Source: an uncultured Clostridia bacterium (lineage in GTDB: Bacteria; Bacillota; Clostridia; Christensenellales; UBA1242). Taken from it: DNA of 64,000 bases. This document shows, piece by piece, positions 25,323 to 35,044 of this stretch. The DNA lies in NCBI GenBank assembly GCA_944350085.1, contig CALVNY010000001.1, forward strand, positions 53,595 to 117,594, given 5' to 3'. The notes beneath the pieces are model-generated. The model saw only the letters and a program-made list of their open reading frames with translations. It had not been told where the DNA came from and made no database searches. Both the position numbers and the translations under genes were made by a program. Numbering within the stretch: the first letter of the stretch is position 1; each line of letters opens with the position of its first letter.

Positions 25323-25352
25323 TGTGCATATTTTTAATTATAAATATGCACA
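25323..25352 (+). terminator. Hairpin, possible gpr terminator
   Basis: A perfect 11-bp stem (TGTGCATATTT / AAATATGCACA) followed by TTTTAAATTT. It lies about 120 bases after the gpr stop codon. Confidence 0.45.
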
Positions 25353-25476
25353 TTTTAAATTTATATCATATTTGAAATTATGATTGAATTTATTGTAAAA
25401 ATATGTTTTATTGTGGCATATTTTGTAGTTGTTTGTAGAAAATAAAAAAAGTTTATTGCATTTTATCATAATTTTA

Positions 25477-25504
25477 TTGAAAAGGTAATTTTAAATGTTA
25501 TAAT
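25477..25504 (+). promoter_or_regulatory. Promoter of the 71-residue protein gene
   Basis: TTGAAA (25477-25482), a 16-base spacer and consensus TATAAT (25499-25504), 31 bases before the ATG. Confidence 0.75.
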
Positions 25505-25534
25505 AAATTAAATTCAAATTTAAAGGAGAAAAAT

Positions 25535-25750
25535 ATGGACGAATTAAAAAGTAAAAAAGAATATGCCTATGTTCAAATTAAACTTTATAACCACATTAAC
25601 GCTCTTGATGATTTACTTAAAAAATATATAAACAATTCAAACAGTGTCTCCTACAAACAAATTTCTAATTTAAACAAAACTATAAGTAAACTTTTAGTAC
25701 ATAGTGAAAAATTAAAACAAAACTTAATTTATTTTGAACTTGTTGGTTAA
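25535..25750 (+). CDS. Small helical protein of unknown function
   Basis: 71 residues, predicted mostly alpha-helical (KEYAYVQIKLYNHINALDDL; LNKTISKLLVHSEKLKQNL). A strong promoter, AAAGGAG 8 bases before the ATG and a strong terminator show it is a real, independently expressed gene. The size and two-helix pattern recall small Spo0E-like phosphatases, but the SQELD-type motif is absent, so I do not assign a function. Confidence 0.65.
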   Translation: MDELKSKKEYAYVQIKLYNHINALDDLLKKYINNSNSVSYKQISNLNKTISKLLVHSEKLKQNLIYFELVG

Positions 25751-25778
25751 AAAAAGAACATTTAAAAATGTTCTTTTT
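25751..25778. terminator. Bidirectional terminator
   Basis: A 13-bp inverted repeat (AAAAAGAACATTT / AAATGTTCTTTTT) starting right after the stop codon, between convergent genes. Confidence 0.8.
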
Positions 25779-25796
25779 ATTTTTTTATTTAAATTT

Positions 25797-26663
25797 TTAA
25801 TAATTTTTAACATAACTTGCAATAGCCAATGCTCCCGGTCCAATATGGCAAGACACACTAAGCGACAATGGGTCACAATAAACAACTTCAACATTAGGAA
25901 TTGCTTTTTTAATTTCATCAACAAATTCTAACGCATTTTTTTTATTATTTGTATGAGCAACTGCTAAAAACATTTTGCCACTATCAACCAATTCCTTAAA
26001 CTTGCCTGACAAATCTTTTTGCATGGCTTTTATCATTGCGTTTTTTGCTTGTTTAACACTCATAACTTTTTGGTAAGCATCAAGTTTTCCACCTTGTATT
26101 TGCAAAACAGGTTTTATGTTTAGTAGTGTGCCAATTGCCGCACCTGCCGCTGTTACCCTGCCACCTTTTTTTAAATATTTTAAAGTGTCAACCATAATAT
26201 AAATACTGCTATCACTTTTTGACAACTCTAAATATTCTCTAATTTCCTTTGCACTCTTTCCTTGTTTTGACATTTCCAATGCTTCAAGTACACTTGCTTT
26301 TTGTGTTACAGAAATTCTGTGATTATCAACAACTTCAACTTTGCCATTAAAATCTTTTGAAAAAGTTTTTGCAGTATTACAAGTTTCACTAAGCCCACTA
26401 CTCATTGGTATGTGAACTATCTCGTCATATTTTTTAAAAAGTTCATTCCACAAATCTAATACACTTCCAATTGATGGTTGTGATGTTGAAATGTCTTCAC
26501 CCTTTTTTAAAAGTTCATAAAAACTTTCTTGGTTTAAATTTATGTCTTCAAAATATGTTTCGCCTGCTATTGTAAATGGCATTGGCAAAACATAAATACC
26601 AAGTTCTTCTGCTTCACTTTGTTTTATTCCACTATTGCTATCTGTTACTATTGCTACTTTCAT
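25797..26663 (-). CDS. DegV family fatty-acid-binding protein
   Basis: Canonical member of the family whose FakB proteins deliver fatty acids to the FakA kinase. The 288 residues start VAIVTDSNSGI, with IYVLPMPF, a TSQPSIG motif near residue 60 (lipid carboxylate contact), HIPMSSGLSET near 93, VVDNHRIS and YLKKGGRVTAAGAAIGTLLN. Separate from the shorter DegV at 3980-4750, so the genome has at least two. It could load a different acyl chain. Confidence 0.92.
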   Translation of the reverse strand: MKVAIVTDSNSGIKQSEAEELGIYVLPMPFTIAGETYFEDINLNQESFYELLKKGEDISTSQPSIGSVLDLWNELFKKYDEIVHIPMSSGLSETCNTAKTFSKDFNGKVEVVDNHRISVTQKASVLEALEMSKQGKSAKEIREYLELSKSDSSIYIMVDTLKYLKKGGRVTAAGAAIGTLLNIKPVLQIQGGKLDAYQKVMSVKQAKNAMIKAMQKDLSGKFKELVDSGKMFLAVAHTNNKKNALEFVDEIKKAIPNVEVVYCDPLSLSVSCHIGPGALAIASYVKNY

Positions 26664-26787
26664 AATTTCCCCTATTCAAAATTAACACTAAAAAGTTTAT
26701 CACAATTATTTTTACATTCAAAATGTTTTTAATACTTATTATAACAAATATAATTTTCTATTAAACATCAAGCGACTCACAAAAAAC

Positions 26788-27753
26788 TTACATATTTAAA
26801 ATTTTAAGCACAATATAGTCTATTGCATTTTCAACTGAAATATTACTTTGTTTTGTTTCATAATCAAGTTCAATAAAACTGTCTAAAATGCTTTTTAGTT
26901 GCCTTTTTGTAAACAATTTACTTTGCTCAATGGCCTTTTTAACTGCAAACTCTTTAACATTAAGCATTGTTGAAAGTTCCTTGATGTCATTATCACTTAT
27001 TGCCACATAAAATAGCCTTCTAAAATGATTACTAATTGTTGGCAAAATTAATTTTATATTGTCTTTTTTATCTTTCAAGGAATTAATTATTTCAAAACAT
27101 TTATCACTTTGTTTTTTTGCCAACGCCTCACTAAGTTCGTAAATTTGAAACTCAAAACTTTTTGAAACTATACCATCAACATCCTCATCTGTAATAACGT
27201 CTTTGTTTGTATAGTTTGTAAGTTTAACAATCTCATTATTTATAGCACTTAAATCATTTAAACAATAATTACAAAGTTTATTAATTGCAGATATTGTTAT
27301 TTGTTTTTTGTATAAACTAAGTTCGTTAACAATTACTCCTCTTAACACATCAATAGGCAATCTATTACAATTAATTAATGTCAATTCATTTTTAATTTTT
27401 TCAAACAATTTTAAGTTGTCGCCAGCATTAATAACAAGGACAGTGCTTTTATTTGGCATTTTTAAGTATTCAATCAAGCTTTCTATATTTTTAAGTTTTG
27501 TTGTATTAATTGCATTAACATAAACAATTTTTTTGTCAGACATAACAGGCATAGTTAACATTGCTTTAACAACTTCTTCAAAGTCGATTTCATCACCATC
27601 AAATTTATACTCGTTTAGTTCAGGCAAAACCATGTTTAACGCATTATATATTAAAGAATATGCTTTATTTAAAACAAAATTATCATCACCATATATAATA
27701 TATGCTGAATCTATCTCGCTTTTTAATGTTCTTTTCAATTGTACAAATTCCAT
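26788..27753 (-). CDS. holA: DNA polymerase III delta subunit
   Basis: Clamp-loader subunit that opens the sliding clamp. 321 residues beginning with SAYIIYGDDNFVLNKAY, then TMPVMSDKKIVYVN, a lid/third domain (NHFRRLFYVAI; KKAIEQSKLFTKRQLKSILD) and the C-terminal ENAIDYIVLKI. This is the usual HolA layout. It lies 10 bases after comEC, a pairing conserved in Firmicutes. AAGGAG precedes the ATG. Confidence 0.9.
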   Translation of the reverse strand: MEFVQLKRTLKSEIDSAYIIYGDDNFVLNKAYSLIYNALNMVLPELNEYKFDGDEIDFEEVVKAMLTMPVMSDKKIVYVNAINTTKLKNIESLIEYLKMPNKSTVLVINAGDNLKLFEKIKNELTLINCNRLPIDVLRGVIVNELSLYKKQITISAINKLCNYCLNDLSAINNEIVKLTNYTNKDVITDEDVDGIVSKSFEFQIYELSEALAKKQSDKCFEIINSLKDKKDNIKLILPTISNHFRRLFYVAISDNDIKELSTMLNVKEFAVKKAIEQSKLFTKRQLKSILDSFIELDYETKQSNISVENAIDYIVLKILNM

Positions 27754-27763
27754 TTACTTCTCC

Positions 27764-29917
27764 TTAAATATATGAAATAAAATATTGATTACTATCCAAA
27801 TTAATTGTTTCATAATTTCCGTCATTTTGAGTAATCAAAACATTATAATTAAAAATTGTTGCTAAATCAAATGTAACATCTTTAACTGATATTAGATTTA
27901 TATTATAACCCAATATATTACTAATAGTTACAAATTCATTTTTGGTTACTGAATTTCCAATGAAGTTGTTAAACCCATATCTAATGTAATTTACACCTAA
28001 TATTTTACCATTGTTATAAACAAAATTGTATTTGATATTATTAATTTCAAATTGATTATTTTCAAAAATTGATATTGCATTTAAAATGTTTTCTTTAAAA
28101 TATTGGTTAGGCATATAAATGTTTTTAACTTTATATTCATCAACTATTTTATTAATAAATTCAACATCTTCAATATTTTCGTAAATTATAATATTATCAA
28201 TTTTATTTATTCTATAATTGATTAGCATATAATTCAATTTATTGTAATCATCACTGCTTAATCCTATTAAAGTTGTTTCACCCGAATTGTGTGTTGTTAA
28301 AACCATATTATTATTATACTGCTTAAAACAAACAATGCTATTTAATTTGTAAGTGTAAGGAATGCAATTATAAATCATTGAAGAAATAAACACAACAAAC
28401 AAAAAAGCAACCAGAACCATTTTTAGTTTTGGCATTCCAACCATAAATTGTAAAACATATTGCAAACCCAAAATAGAAACAAATCCAATAACTCCTACAT
28501 CAAAAACAACAATGGTGCTGAATTTTAAACTTGCAACAAAGTTTGCAATTATTTTAATAAAATGAATTAAAACATTAGGAATAACAAGCAAATATCCAAC
28601 AAAACTAAATATTAAACTTAAAATTGTTAAACTAAATATGAATATGTAAGCAACACTAAAAACTGGTATAACAAAAATGTTTGTTATAACAGAAAGCAAT
28701 GTTATTCTGTGAAAATAATATGCTGAGAATGGAATTAAAGCAATACTTGTTGCCGTTGAAATAGCCAAGGATTGTGAAATTTTTTTGTTAATTTTTAATT
28801 TAACCAACATATTTGTTAATGTTGGTGCAAGCGTTATTATTGCAAACACACATGCAAAGGATAATTGAAATCCACAAGAAAGCATTTGAAAAGGATTAAA
28901 CACAACAATAATTAATCCAGCCAAACACAAACTAGATAGTGCATCATATCTTTTGCCAAGCATGTTTGAAAGCACCAAAACCAAAGCCATAATACTAGAC
29001 CTTACAACACTTGGTGTAAAATTGCACAAAGTCATATAAAAAATTAAAATAAATGTTAGAACCAAAATGGTTGCAATTTTTTTAAATTTTAATTTTTTAA
29101 AAACAAATAATAAAATAGAAACCAAAATTCCAATATGCAAACCACTAACTGCAAGTATATGACTAATTCCTGCAATCGAAAACGCATTACTAATGTCTTC
29201 ATTTAGGTCTTCTTTGTCGCCGAACAAAACAGAAAAAGCGATTTTTGCATTTTCTGTGTTCATATATTTATTAAGAATTTCATTTGTTTTTAATTTAATG
29301 CTTTCAATAAAACTTGGTTTAGATTCTTTAATTGTTAAATCTGTCAAATTTGCATTTGCAGAATATAGTGCCGAATAATTATAATAGGCATAACTTTTTA
29401 TTTCATATCTATTTATTTTTCCTGTTGTTGAAACGATGTTTCCAACATCTAACCCTTCAGCATTTATAGTGTAAACATATAGTTTTAAATTACTGTTTAA
29501 TTTTTTTGTTTGCCCGTTAATTATATAATTTACATTTTTTAATTCCAAAACAACATAATTGTCTTTTTGGCTTGATGTTGTTATTTTTCCACTATATGTA
29601 ACTTCTTCTTGAATATCAATTATTCTATTTTCTTTTATTTTTACTGCTCCACTAAAAATTCCACCAAAAACACACATTGTTACAAAAAACAACAAACATA
29701 TTTTATAAACTTTGTTTAAGTAACTAAAAAATGCGTTTGTTTTTATGTTTAAAACTCCTATTACAACACAAAATACTAAAAAAGCAATTGCTATTGTAAG
29801 TGCAATAAAAACCCCTAACCAATCATTAAAATTGGTTAAGCACATAAAATATATAACTCCGGTTATACAACCTAGAAATATTATAAATAATGGTCTAAAA
29901 TTAAAAATACTTTTCAT
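27764..29917 (-). CDS. comEC: ComEC/Rec2-type DNA uptake channel
   Basis: Membrane channel for single-stranded DNA import in natural transformation. The 717-residue protein has N-terminal membrane helices with a DUF4131-like OB segment (about residues 30-180) and the Competence domain with GISHILAVSGLHIGIL near residue 250. The C-terminal third lies where a metallo-beta-lactamase domain normally sits, but the HxHxDH metal motif is missing and only a vestigial fold-like pattern remains. Start ATG directly follows the upstream stop codon. Confidence 0.88.
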   Translation of the reverse strand: MKSIFNFRPLFIIFLGCITGVIYFMCLTNFNDWLGVFIALTIAIAFLVFCVVIGVLNIKTNAFFSYLNKVYKICLLFFVTMCVFGGIFSGAVKIKENRIIDIQEEVTYSGKITTSSQKDNYVVLELKNVNYIINGQTKKLNSNLKLYVYTINAEGLDVGNIVSTTGKINRYEIKSYAYYNYSALYSANANLTDLTIKESKPSFIESIKLKTNEILNKYMNTENAKIAFSVLFGDKEDLNEDISNAFSIAGISHILAVSGLHIGILVSILLFVFKKLKFKKIATILVLTFILIFYMTLCNFTPSVVRSSIMALVLVLSNMLGKRYDALSSLCLAGLIIVVFNPFQMLSCGFQLSFACVFAIITLAPTLTNMLVKLKINKKISQSLAISTATSIALIPFSAYYFHRITLLSVITNIFVIPVFSVAYIFIFSLTILSLIFSFVGYLLVIPNVLIHFIKIIANFVASLKFSTIVVFDVGVIGFVSILGLQYVLQFMVGMPKLKMVLVAFLFVVFISSMIYNCIPYTYKLNSIVCFKQYNNNMVLTTHNSGETTLIGLSSDDYNKLNYMLINYRINKIDNIIIYENIEDVEFINKIVDEYKVKNIYMPNQYFKENILNAISIFENNQFEINNIKYNFVYNNGKILGVNYIRYGFNNFIGNSVTKNEFVTISNILGYNINLISVKDVTFDLATIFNYNVLITQNDGNYETINLDSNQYFISYI

Positions 29918-32224
29918 CTAATTAAAACAAGCCTGACTTATTTCGTAAAGCACATTACTATAAGTTCTTTTTGAAATAACACTAAGCAATAAACTTTCAT
30001 TTTTATCAATAATATAGTAACTACCTTGTGCTATTGTGCTACTTAAATTATAAAATCTAATATCATTAATGCTAATTGTGTCGGTATCAATTTTGTCAAA
30101 GGTAATTTCGCAAAGCAAATTTTCGTTTGGATACTTTTTAACTAATGATTTTAAATTACCCAAAACTTCAAGTCCATTTTGCCAATTTTGTAGTTTCAAA
30201 TAATCAACAAAATATTTATAGTTTGCAAGCATTCCACTAAATGTTGAAACTCTTGATAATGTAAATTCATTGCTAGTTACATAAAAAACTCCCCTTTTTA
30301 GTTGATTAAATGGTTCAAAATTTACACTGCTAACAATTTCCTTGTTTTGTTCTAATTCAACAGGATGAATTAAACCAATTTTATAAGTGTCGTCATATTT
30401 TTCTTCGTCAACAGCAATATTTCCATCAATCTTTTGAACAACACTAATTAATTTATAATTTTTATAATAGCCAAATGTTAAGGTACTTGCAATTTTATTA
30501 AGAAGTGGATTGTTTAAAATATTATTTTTAAATTCCCAAATATCCCAAAGCCTGAAATTATAAAAAGCATCTTTAAACCTTTGTATTTGGTCTTTTATTT
30601 CCTTTTTTAATTTTAAAATATATAAATAATAATTTTCTTCGTTAGTTGCCATATCTTTTGATATGTAATAATTGCTTTTGCTTGCATAATCTATAACTTC
30701 AACATTTAGGTTATCATTAATTCTTATTATTAAATAATTGCCATTAAAATAAATATCCCTTTTTGCTTCGCTATCTAATTTGTAATCATCAACTAAACTA
30801 TCAATATAATCTTCAACACTAATTTTGTTAATTCTTGCATAAATTTTTAAAATTTTTAGCGAATTTTCATTTTGGTCTGATTTGTAACTATCCTTAACAA
30901 TTTTTAAAACTTGTTGATTGTTTTTTTCTGCATACAATTCTAAAACTTTTGTTAAACTTTCAGCATCTATCATTTTAGATTTAATAATTGAAATAATTTC
31001 ATTATTCAACAACTCATCACCAAATAGAATAATAAAAGCAATAACAAACACGCTTTTTGTGGTTATAATCTTTGATAAAATATAATTTTCAAACAATTTT
31101 TGTGCAACAATTTTTGCACTATTTAAGTCAACTAAATTTTTTAAATAATCTAGTTCATTAATCTTGTAAGTTTTGTCCATATTTTTTAATTCTTCAAAAA
31201 TATAACTTAAACAAACTTCATCAACTCTTTCGCCATTTGAAAAATAAAGAGGATATTCATTAGGTAAGTTAGTATCAATAACACCTATCCTTTTTGTTGA
31301 AACATATTTTTTAAAATCCTCAACACTTGTAAATTCCAAATTCGTTTGAGTTAAAAAATTTGTTTTAATTTCTTGCTTAATGTTTTCGTCATCAATTTTT
31401 TTGTAATAATTTTCAATAAAATTGTTAATTTGAACATCATTTTTAAATATCTTTAATAAATCAAGTGCTTTTAATTTTTGCTCAGAATTAAAATTTGTTA
31501 AAATTTTTTCAAGAATTGGAAGTGCATTATGTTTATATTCCTTTATTAATTCTTCAACAACATTTTCATAAACAACATCATACGCAACATACTTTTCTAA
31601 AATCAAGTTTAATCCTTTGTCTGTAAAAAATTCAACATAAAGTTTTAATCCAATAAAATATTTTTCTTGGCTAGTAGATATGTAATCAAAATATTCCTTT
31701 TCGTTTTCTGCAATAAACGATTTTAAATATTCTTTGCTTGGTCGCAAATACCTATTGCATATTTCATTTGAAGTTGTTTGGTTAATATGAAATATAAAGT
31801 CCAAAACAAGTTCGTACCCAATATTTGTGTATTTAACACTTTCAATAAATCTGTCAAAATATCTTTCACTATAATCATAATTTTTGCCACTTATATAAAA
31901 AACATCACCAATGTGATTAATAAAAGTTCTATTTATTAAGTATGCCACTTCATTGTATTTTTCACATTTAAGAAAAATAGTTAAAATCACTTTTAAATAA
32001 TATTTATAATCTTTTAATTGAAAAAGCATATCACTTAAATTTTCAATCACGCTTTGATTTAAGTTTGCACCCTTAACATCATCAATAAAATTACTATTTT
32101 CCAACACATCATAATTAAAATTTGATAGTGATTGTTTTAAAAGTTCCAAATCTTCATCACTTAACGCATTAAAAACATTAACAATTTCATTTTCAATAAT
32201 TTCTTTTGTAATATAGTATGGCAT
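29918..32224 (-). CDS. Large helical-repeat protein with DUF4132-like C-terminus
   Basis: A 768-residue soluble protein without signal or membrane segments. The N-terminal two thirds (about 1-540) look like alpha-helical, HEAT-like repeats. The C-terminal part shows the DUF4132 pattern: FRLWDIWEFKNNILNNPLLN near residue 580, LTFGYYKNYK, YKIGLIHPVEL near 640 and NFEPFNQLKRGVFYV near 665 (family: HP.....QPF.QL.R.vy). The role is unknown. The ATG at 32222-32224 is chosen because GGAG lies 6 bases upstream; a TTG 12 bases earlier would overlap that site. It sits between comEC (ATG touching its stop) and spoIVFB. Confidence 0.68.
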   Translation of the reverse strand: MPYYITKEIIENEIVNVFNALSDEDLELLKQSLSNFNYDVLENSNFIDDVKGANLNQSVIENLSDMLFQLKDYKYYLKVILTIFLKCEKYNEVAYLINRTFINHIGDVFYISGKNYDYSERYFDRFIESVKYTNIGYELVLDFIFHINQTTSNEICNRYLRPSKEYLKSFIAENEKEYFDYISTSQEKYFIGLKLYVEFFTDKGLNLILEKYVAYDVVYENVVEELIKEYKHNALPILEKILTNFNSEQKLKALDLLKIFKNDVQINNFIENYYKKIDDENIKQEIKTNFLTQTNLEFTSVEDFKKYVSTKRIGVIDTNLPNEYPLYFSNGERVDEVCLSYIFEELKNMDKTYKINELDYLKNLVDLNSAKIVAQKLFENYILSKIITTKSVFVIAFIILFGDELLNNEIISIIKSKMIDAESLTKVLELYAEKNNQQVLKIVKDSYKSDQNENSLKILKIYARINKISVEDYIDSLVDDYKLDSEAKRDIYFNGNYLIIRINDNLNVEVIDYASKSNYYISKDMATNEENYYLYILKLKKEIKDQIQRFKDAFYNFRLWDIWEFKNNILNNPLLNKIASTLTFGYYKNYKLISVVQKIDGNIAVDEEKYDDTYKIGLIHPVELEQNKEIVSSVNFEPFNQLKRGVFYVTSNEFTLSRVSTFSGMLANYKYFVDYLKLQNWQNGLEVLGNLKSLVKKYPNENLLCEITFDKIDTDTISINDIRFYNLSSTIAQGSYYIIDKNESLLLSVISKRTYSNVLYEISQACFN

Positions 32225-32339
32225 AATTTTCTCCAAAATAAGTAAATTATATATTTATATATTTAATTAATATTAATAATACTATATCACAACTTTAAAA
32301 ATTCTAAAATCAAAAATTAAATGTTATAAAATAAAACAA

Positions 32340-32370
32340 AAAAATTAATACTGAGAAAGTATTAATTTTT
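32340..32370 (-). terminator. Terminator overlapping the spoIVFB stop codon
   Basis: A 13-bp perfect stem (AAAAATTAATACT / AGTATTAATTTTT) with a 5-base loop. It would separate the min/spoIVF unit from the DUF4132-comEC-holA unit. Confidence 0.65.
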
Positions 32371-33189
32371 AGTTGAAATATAATACACTCCTTTATTTAC
32401 AAAATTTAAAATTTCTCTTTCCCCTAAAATTTTTATAATATTTAATTTTGTATCAACAAAATAAAAATAGTAATAGTAATTTGCGTTTATAATTTTTAAT
32501 AATTTTAAAAAATTTGTATTGCTACTTACAACAAAAATTTTACATTCAGCATAGTTGTTAAGTTTAAAATTTAAACTATCAATTTTTGTTAAGTAATTTA
32601 CATTGTAAGGCGCAATGCTTACAACGAATAAAAATAAAGAAATAAAAAACAAAGAAAAATTTATTTTGTTTAATGATGAAACAATAAACAAACTTAAAAA
32701 TAAAACACTAATTATTACACCAATTATTTGCATAATTTTGTATGCAATTTTTTTAATTTTTTCACTATTAAAAACATTTAAAAACACCTGTCCACCATCA
32801 AGTGGAAATAGTGGCATAAGATTAAAGAAACCAATATAAAAATTTGCTTCAACAAATTGATATGTGTAAGGATATGTAATAGGTTTTAACCACCAAAGTG
32901 AAATTATTAAAAGAGCAACAATTAAATTACAAAGTGGTCCAGATAGTGCAACAATTAATTCGTGTGATTTTTTTTTGTAATTTGTATTGCCTTGCAATTT
33001 TGCACCATATGGCAAAAATGACAAGTTATTTATCAAATAACCTAATCTTTTTGCCACAAAGTAATGACTATATTCATGTAAACACAATGCCACAAAATAA
33101 TAACAAAATGTTGAAAGTCCACCCAAATAAATAGTAACAAATGCACATATTATATAAATTGGTGAAAAGTAAATGTTTAACTTATGCAT
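32362..33189 (-). CDS. spoIVFB: SpoIVFB-like site-2 metalloprotease (M50)
   Basis: Intramembrane zinc protease; in sporulation it activates pro-sigma-K. The 275-residue protein has HEYSH at residues 38-42 (HExxH zinc site), a second zinc motif NLMPLFPLDGGQ near residue 128, and about six membrane helices. The C-terminal 70 residues resemble a short CBS-like region, also as in SpoIVFB. It overlaps spoIVFA by 13 bases. Confidence 0.87.
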   Translation of the reverse strand: MHKLNIYFSPIYIICAFVTIYLGGLSTFCYYFVALCLHEYSHYFVAKRLGYLINNLSFLPYGAKLQGNTNYKKKSHELIVALSGPLCNLIVALLIISLWWLKPITYPYTYQFVEANFYIGFFNLMPLFPLDGGQVFLNVFNSEKIKKIAYKIMQIIGVIISVLFLSLFIVSSLNKINFSLFFISLFLFVVSIAPYNVNYLTKIDSLNFKLNNYAECKIFVVSSNTNFLKLLKIINANYYYYFYFVDTKLNIIKILGEREILNFVNKGVYYISTKN

Positions 33190-33803
33190 ACTTTTTCCTT
33201 GTTAATAGATAAAGGTTTATTTTCGCCATTTACTTCAATTATTAATGTAACTTTACTATTTAGTTTAACTGTTCCAATTGTTTGCCCCTGCTTTACTAAT
33301 GCTCCCAAATGGACACCTAAAACATCAATATTTTTAATTATGCTAAAAGTGTTGTTTGCGTGCTTAATCTTCACACATTTTACATTATTACTTTCATAAA
33401 AAATGTCACTTACAACACCATTTTCGCAAGATTTTAAAATTGGGTTTGTTCCAACTTCAAACTCTACACTTTCACTATTTAAAGTATAATTTGAATAAGA
33501 CACAGGACAAATAAAATCAACATCTTCATCATCTAGCCTAATAACATTATAACCATTAGTAAAAACAATGTTTCCCATATCAAAGTAAAGTGGATTAATT
33601 GGATTTACAATATATGTTGCTGTGTTTAAAACTTGATTAATACTTGTTAAATTAATTGTTTTAAGTAAAAATATTGAACACAAACACAACGCAAACATAA
33701 TTATTGTTCCATATATTTTTTTACTTTGTTTTTTATGTTTTAGTGTTTTATATATGTAAATGTTTTGTTTTAAATTTACAACTTTTAAATTATAGTATTC
33801 CAT
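33177..33803 (-). CDS. spoIVFA: SpoIVFA-like membrane protein with degenerate LytM domain
   Basis: In Bacillus, SpoIVFA holds SpoIVFB inactive in the membrane. This 208-residue protein has one membrane helix (about residues 31-52) and a C-terminal M23/LytM-like fold (GVVSDIFYESNNVKCVKIKH; LGALVKQGQTIGTV). The HxxxD and HxH zinc ligands are lacking, as in the known SpoIVFA. Context with spoIVFB supports the assignment. AAGGAG precedes the ATG. Confidence 0.8.
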   Translation of the reverse strand: MEYYNLKVVNLKQNIYIYKTLKHKKQSKKIYGTIIMFALCLCSIFLLKTINLTSINQVLNTATYIVNPINPLYFDMGNIVFTNGYNVIRLDDEDVDFICPVSYSNYTLNSESVEFEVGTNPILKSCENGVVSDIFYESNNVKCVKIKHANNTFSIIKNIDVLGVHLGALVKQGQTIGTVKLNSKVTLIIEVNGENKPLSINKEKVCIS

Positions 33804-33849
33804 ATAAATACTCCTTAAAATATTTTATGGGACAAACTATAAATTTATG

Positions 33850-34092
33850 CTACTTTATACAATTTAAAGTTTTAAGCCTAGTAACATCTGCTAAAATGGT
33901 TATTTTATATGTTCCAACACTGGTTACATTTATATTTAGATCTAAATCGTCACTGCTTATTTCCATATAATTTTTAAGCACATACAAAATGTCGCTTTTT
34001 AAAACATTTAATATTTTGTTTGGATTGTCCTTTTTGTCATTTATTAAAACATTTCTTAGCCTTTCTGTACAAACCGTTAATTCATTTTGCAT
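33850..34092 (-). CDS. minE: Cell division topological factor MinE
   Basis: MinE drives MinD off the membrane and generates pole-to-pole oscillation. The 80-residue protein has the MinE order: an anti-MinCD segment (ERLRNVLINDKK, residues 10-21) and a C-terminal topological domain (LKSDILYVLKNYMEISSDDL). It is 5 bases after minD on the same strand. Confidence 0.85.
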   Translation of the reverse strand: MQNELTVCTERLRNVLINDKKDNPNKILNVLKSDILYVLKNYMEISSDDLDLNINVTSVGTYKITILADVTRLKTLNCIK

Positions 34093-34097
34093 AAAAT

Positions 34098-34892
34098 TTA
34101 CACCATCCTTTTTAAATTTCGCCTAATTGTACCAAACACACCTTTGTATTTTTTAGTACAATCATAAACCATATCTACCCCGTTATGTAACTTGTTTGCA
34201 ATCATATAAAATGACTTATATGCAGGGGTGTCCATATTTACTCCCCCACCAGTTAAAAGTTGTGTTGAAATTACATCATCATCAGGGACAACTCCTAATA
34301 AATCAACTTGTAAAAAATCATTAATTGTTTCAACATTTATCATCTCCCCACTAACCATTAAATCTCCCCTAGCACGATTTACAATTAAACCAATATAATT
34401 AAAGTTGTAACTTTTTAAAAGTCCAATAACTTTGTCGGCATCTCTAACACTAGAAATATGTGGAGTTGTAACAACTATGGCTTCGGAACAAGAAGCCACA
34501 GCCCTATGGAATCCTGCATCAATTCCTGCCGGACAATCAATTAAAATATAATCAAACATATATTCAACTTCGTTTATTATTTTTGATATTTCTTGGCTAC
34601 TTATTGTAAAGTTTGTGTATGTGTGGTTGCTTGGCAAAACATAAAGTGTTTGAACAAAAAAATCTTGAATTAATGCTTGTTTTGCCCTGCATTTTCCCTC
34701 AACAACATCACAAATATCATAAACAATTTTATTTTCAACACCCATAACAACATCTAAATTGTTTAAGCCCAAATCAACATCAACAAGTAACACTCTTAAC
34801 CCAGACTTTGCCAATTGTGTTCCTAAATTGGCACAAAGTGTGGTTTTCCCAACACCACCTTTGCCACTTGTTACAACAATTACTCTTGACAT
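34098..34892 (-). CDS. minD: Septum-site determining ATPase MinD
   Basis: ParA-like ATPase that positions the division-site inhibitor. The sequence begins SRVIVVTSGKGGVGKTTL (deviant Walker A), then VLLVDVDLGLNNLD, YILIDCPAGID near residue 115 and a C-terminal amphipathic membrane helix (GVFGTIRRNLKRM). The ATG at 34890-34892 has AGGAG 5-6 bases upstream; a longer reading from 34907 would include that site. No minC is visible on either side. Confidence 0.94.
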   Translation of the reverse strand: MSRVIVVTSGKGGVGKTTLCANLGTQLAKSGLRVLLVDVDLGLNNLDVVMGVENKIVYDICDVVEGKCRAKQALIQDFFVQTLYVLPSNHTYTNFTISSQEISKIINEVEYMFDYILIDCPAGIDAGFHRAVASCSEAIVVTTPHISSVRDADKVIGLLKSYNFNYIGLIVNRARGDLMVSGEMINVETINDFLQVDLLGVVPDDDVISTQLLTGGGVNMDTPAYKSFYMIANKLHNGVDMVYDCTKKYKGVFGTIRRNLKRMV

Positions 34893-34949
34893 AATTTCTC
34901 CTACCATAAAAAAATAAAACTAAAATATGGTAAAATTATTTAAAAAAAA

Positions 34950-34987
34950 AGTAAAGAGTAATAAATTACTAAAAATCACTCTTTACT
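34950..34987 (-). terminator. Terminator of the MreB-like gene
   Basis: A 10-bp stem (AGTAAAGAGT / ACTCTTTACT) followed on the minus strand by nine U residues. Confidence 0.75.
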
Positions 34988-35044
34988 AGAATTTCTAAAA
35001 ATTTTGATATTTTTCTACATTATTTTTTTAATTGATAAAATTAG

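Larger units (their letters stand above)
25205..25534. other. Non-coding gap after gpr
   Basis: Contains the gpr terminator-like hairpin at 25323-25352 and the promoter of the next small gene at 25477-25504. Otherwise plain AT-rich DNA with nothing recognisable. Confidence 0.5.
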
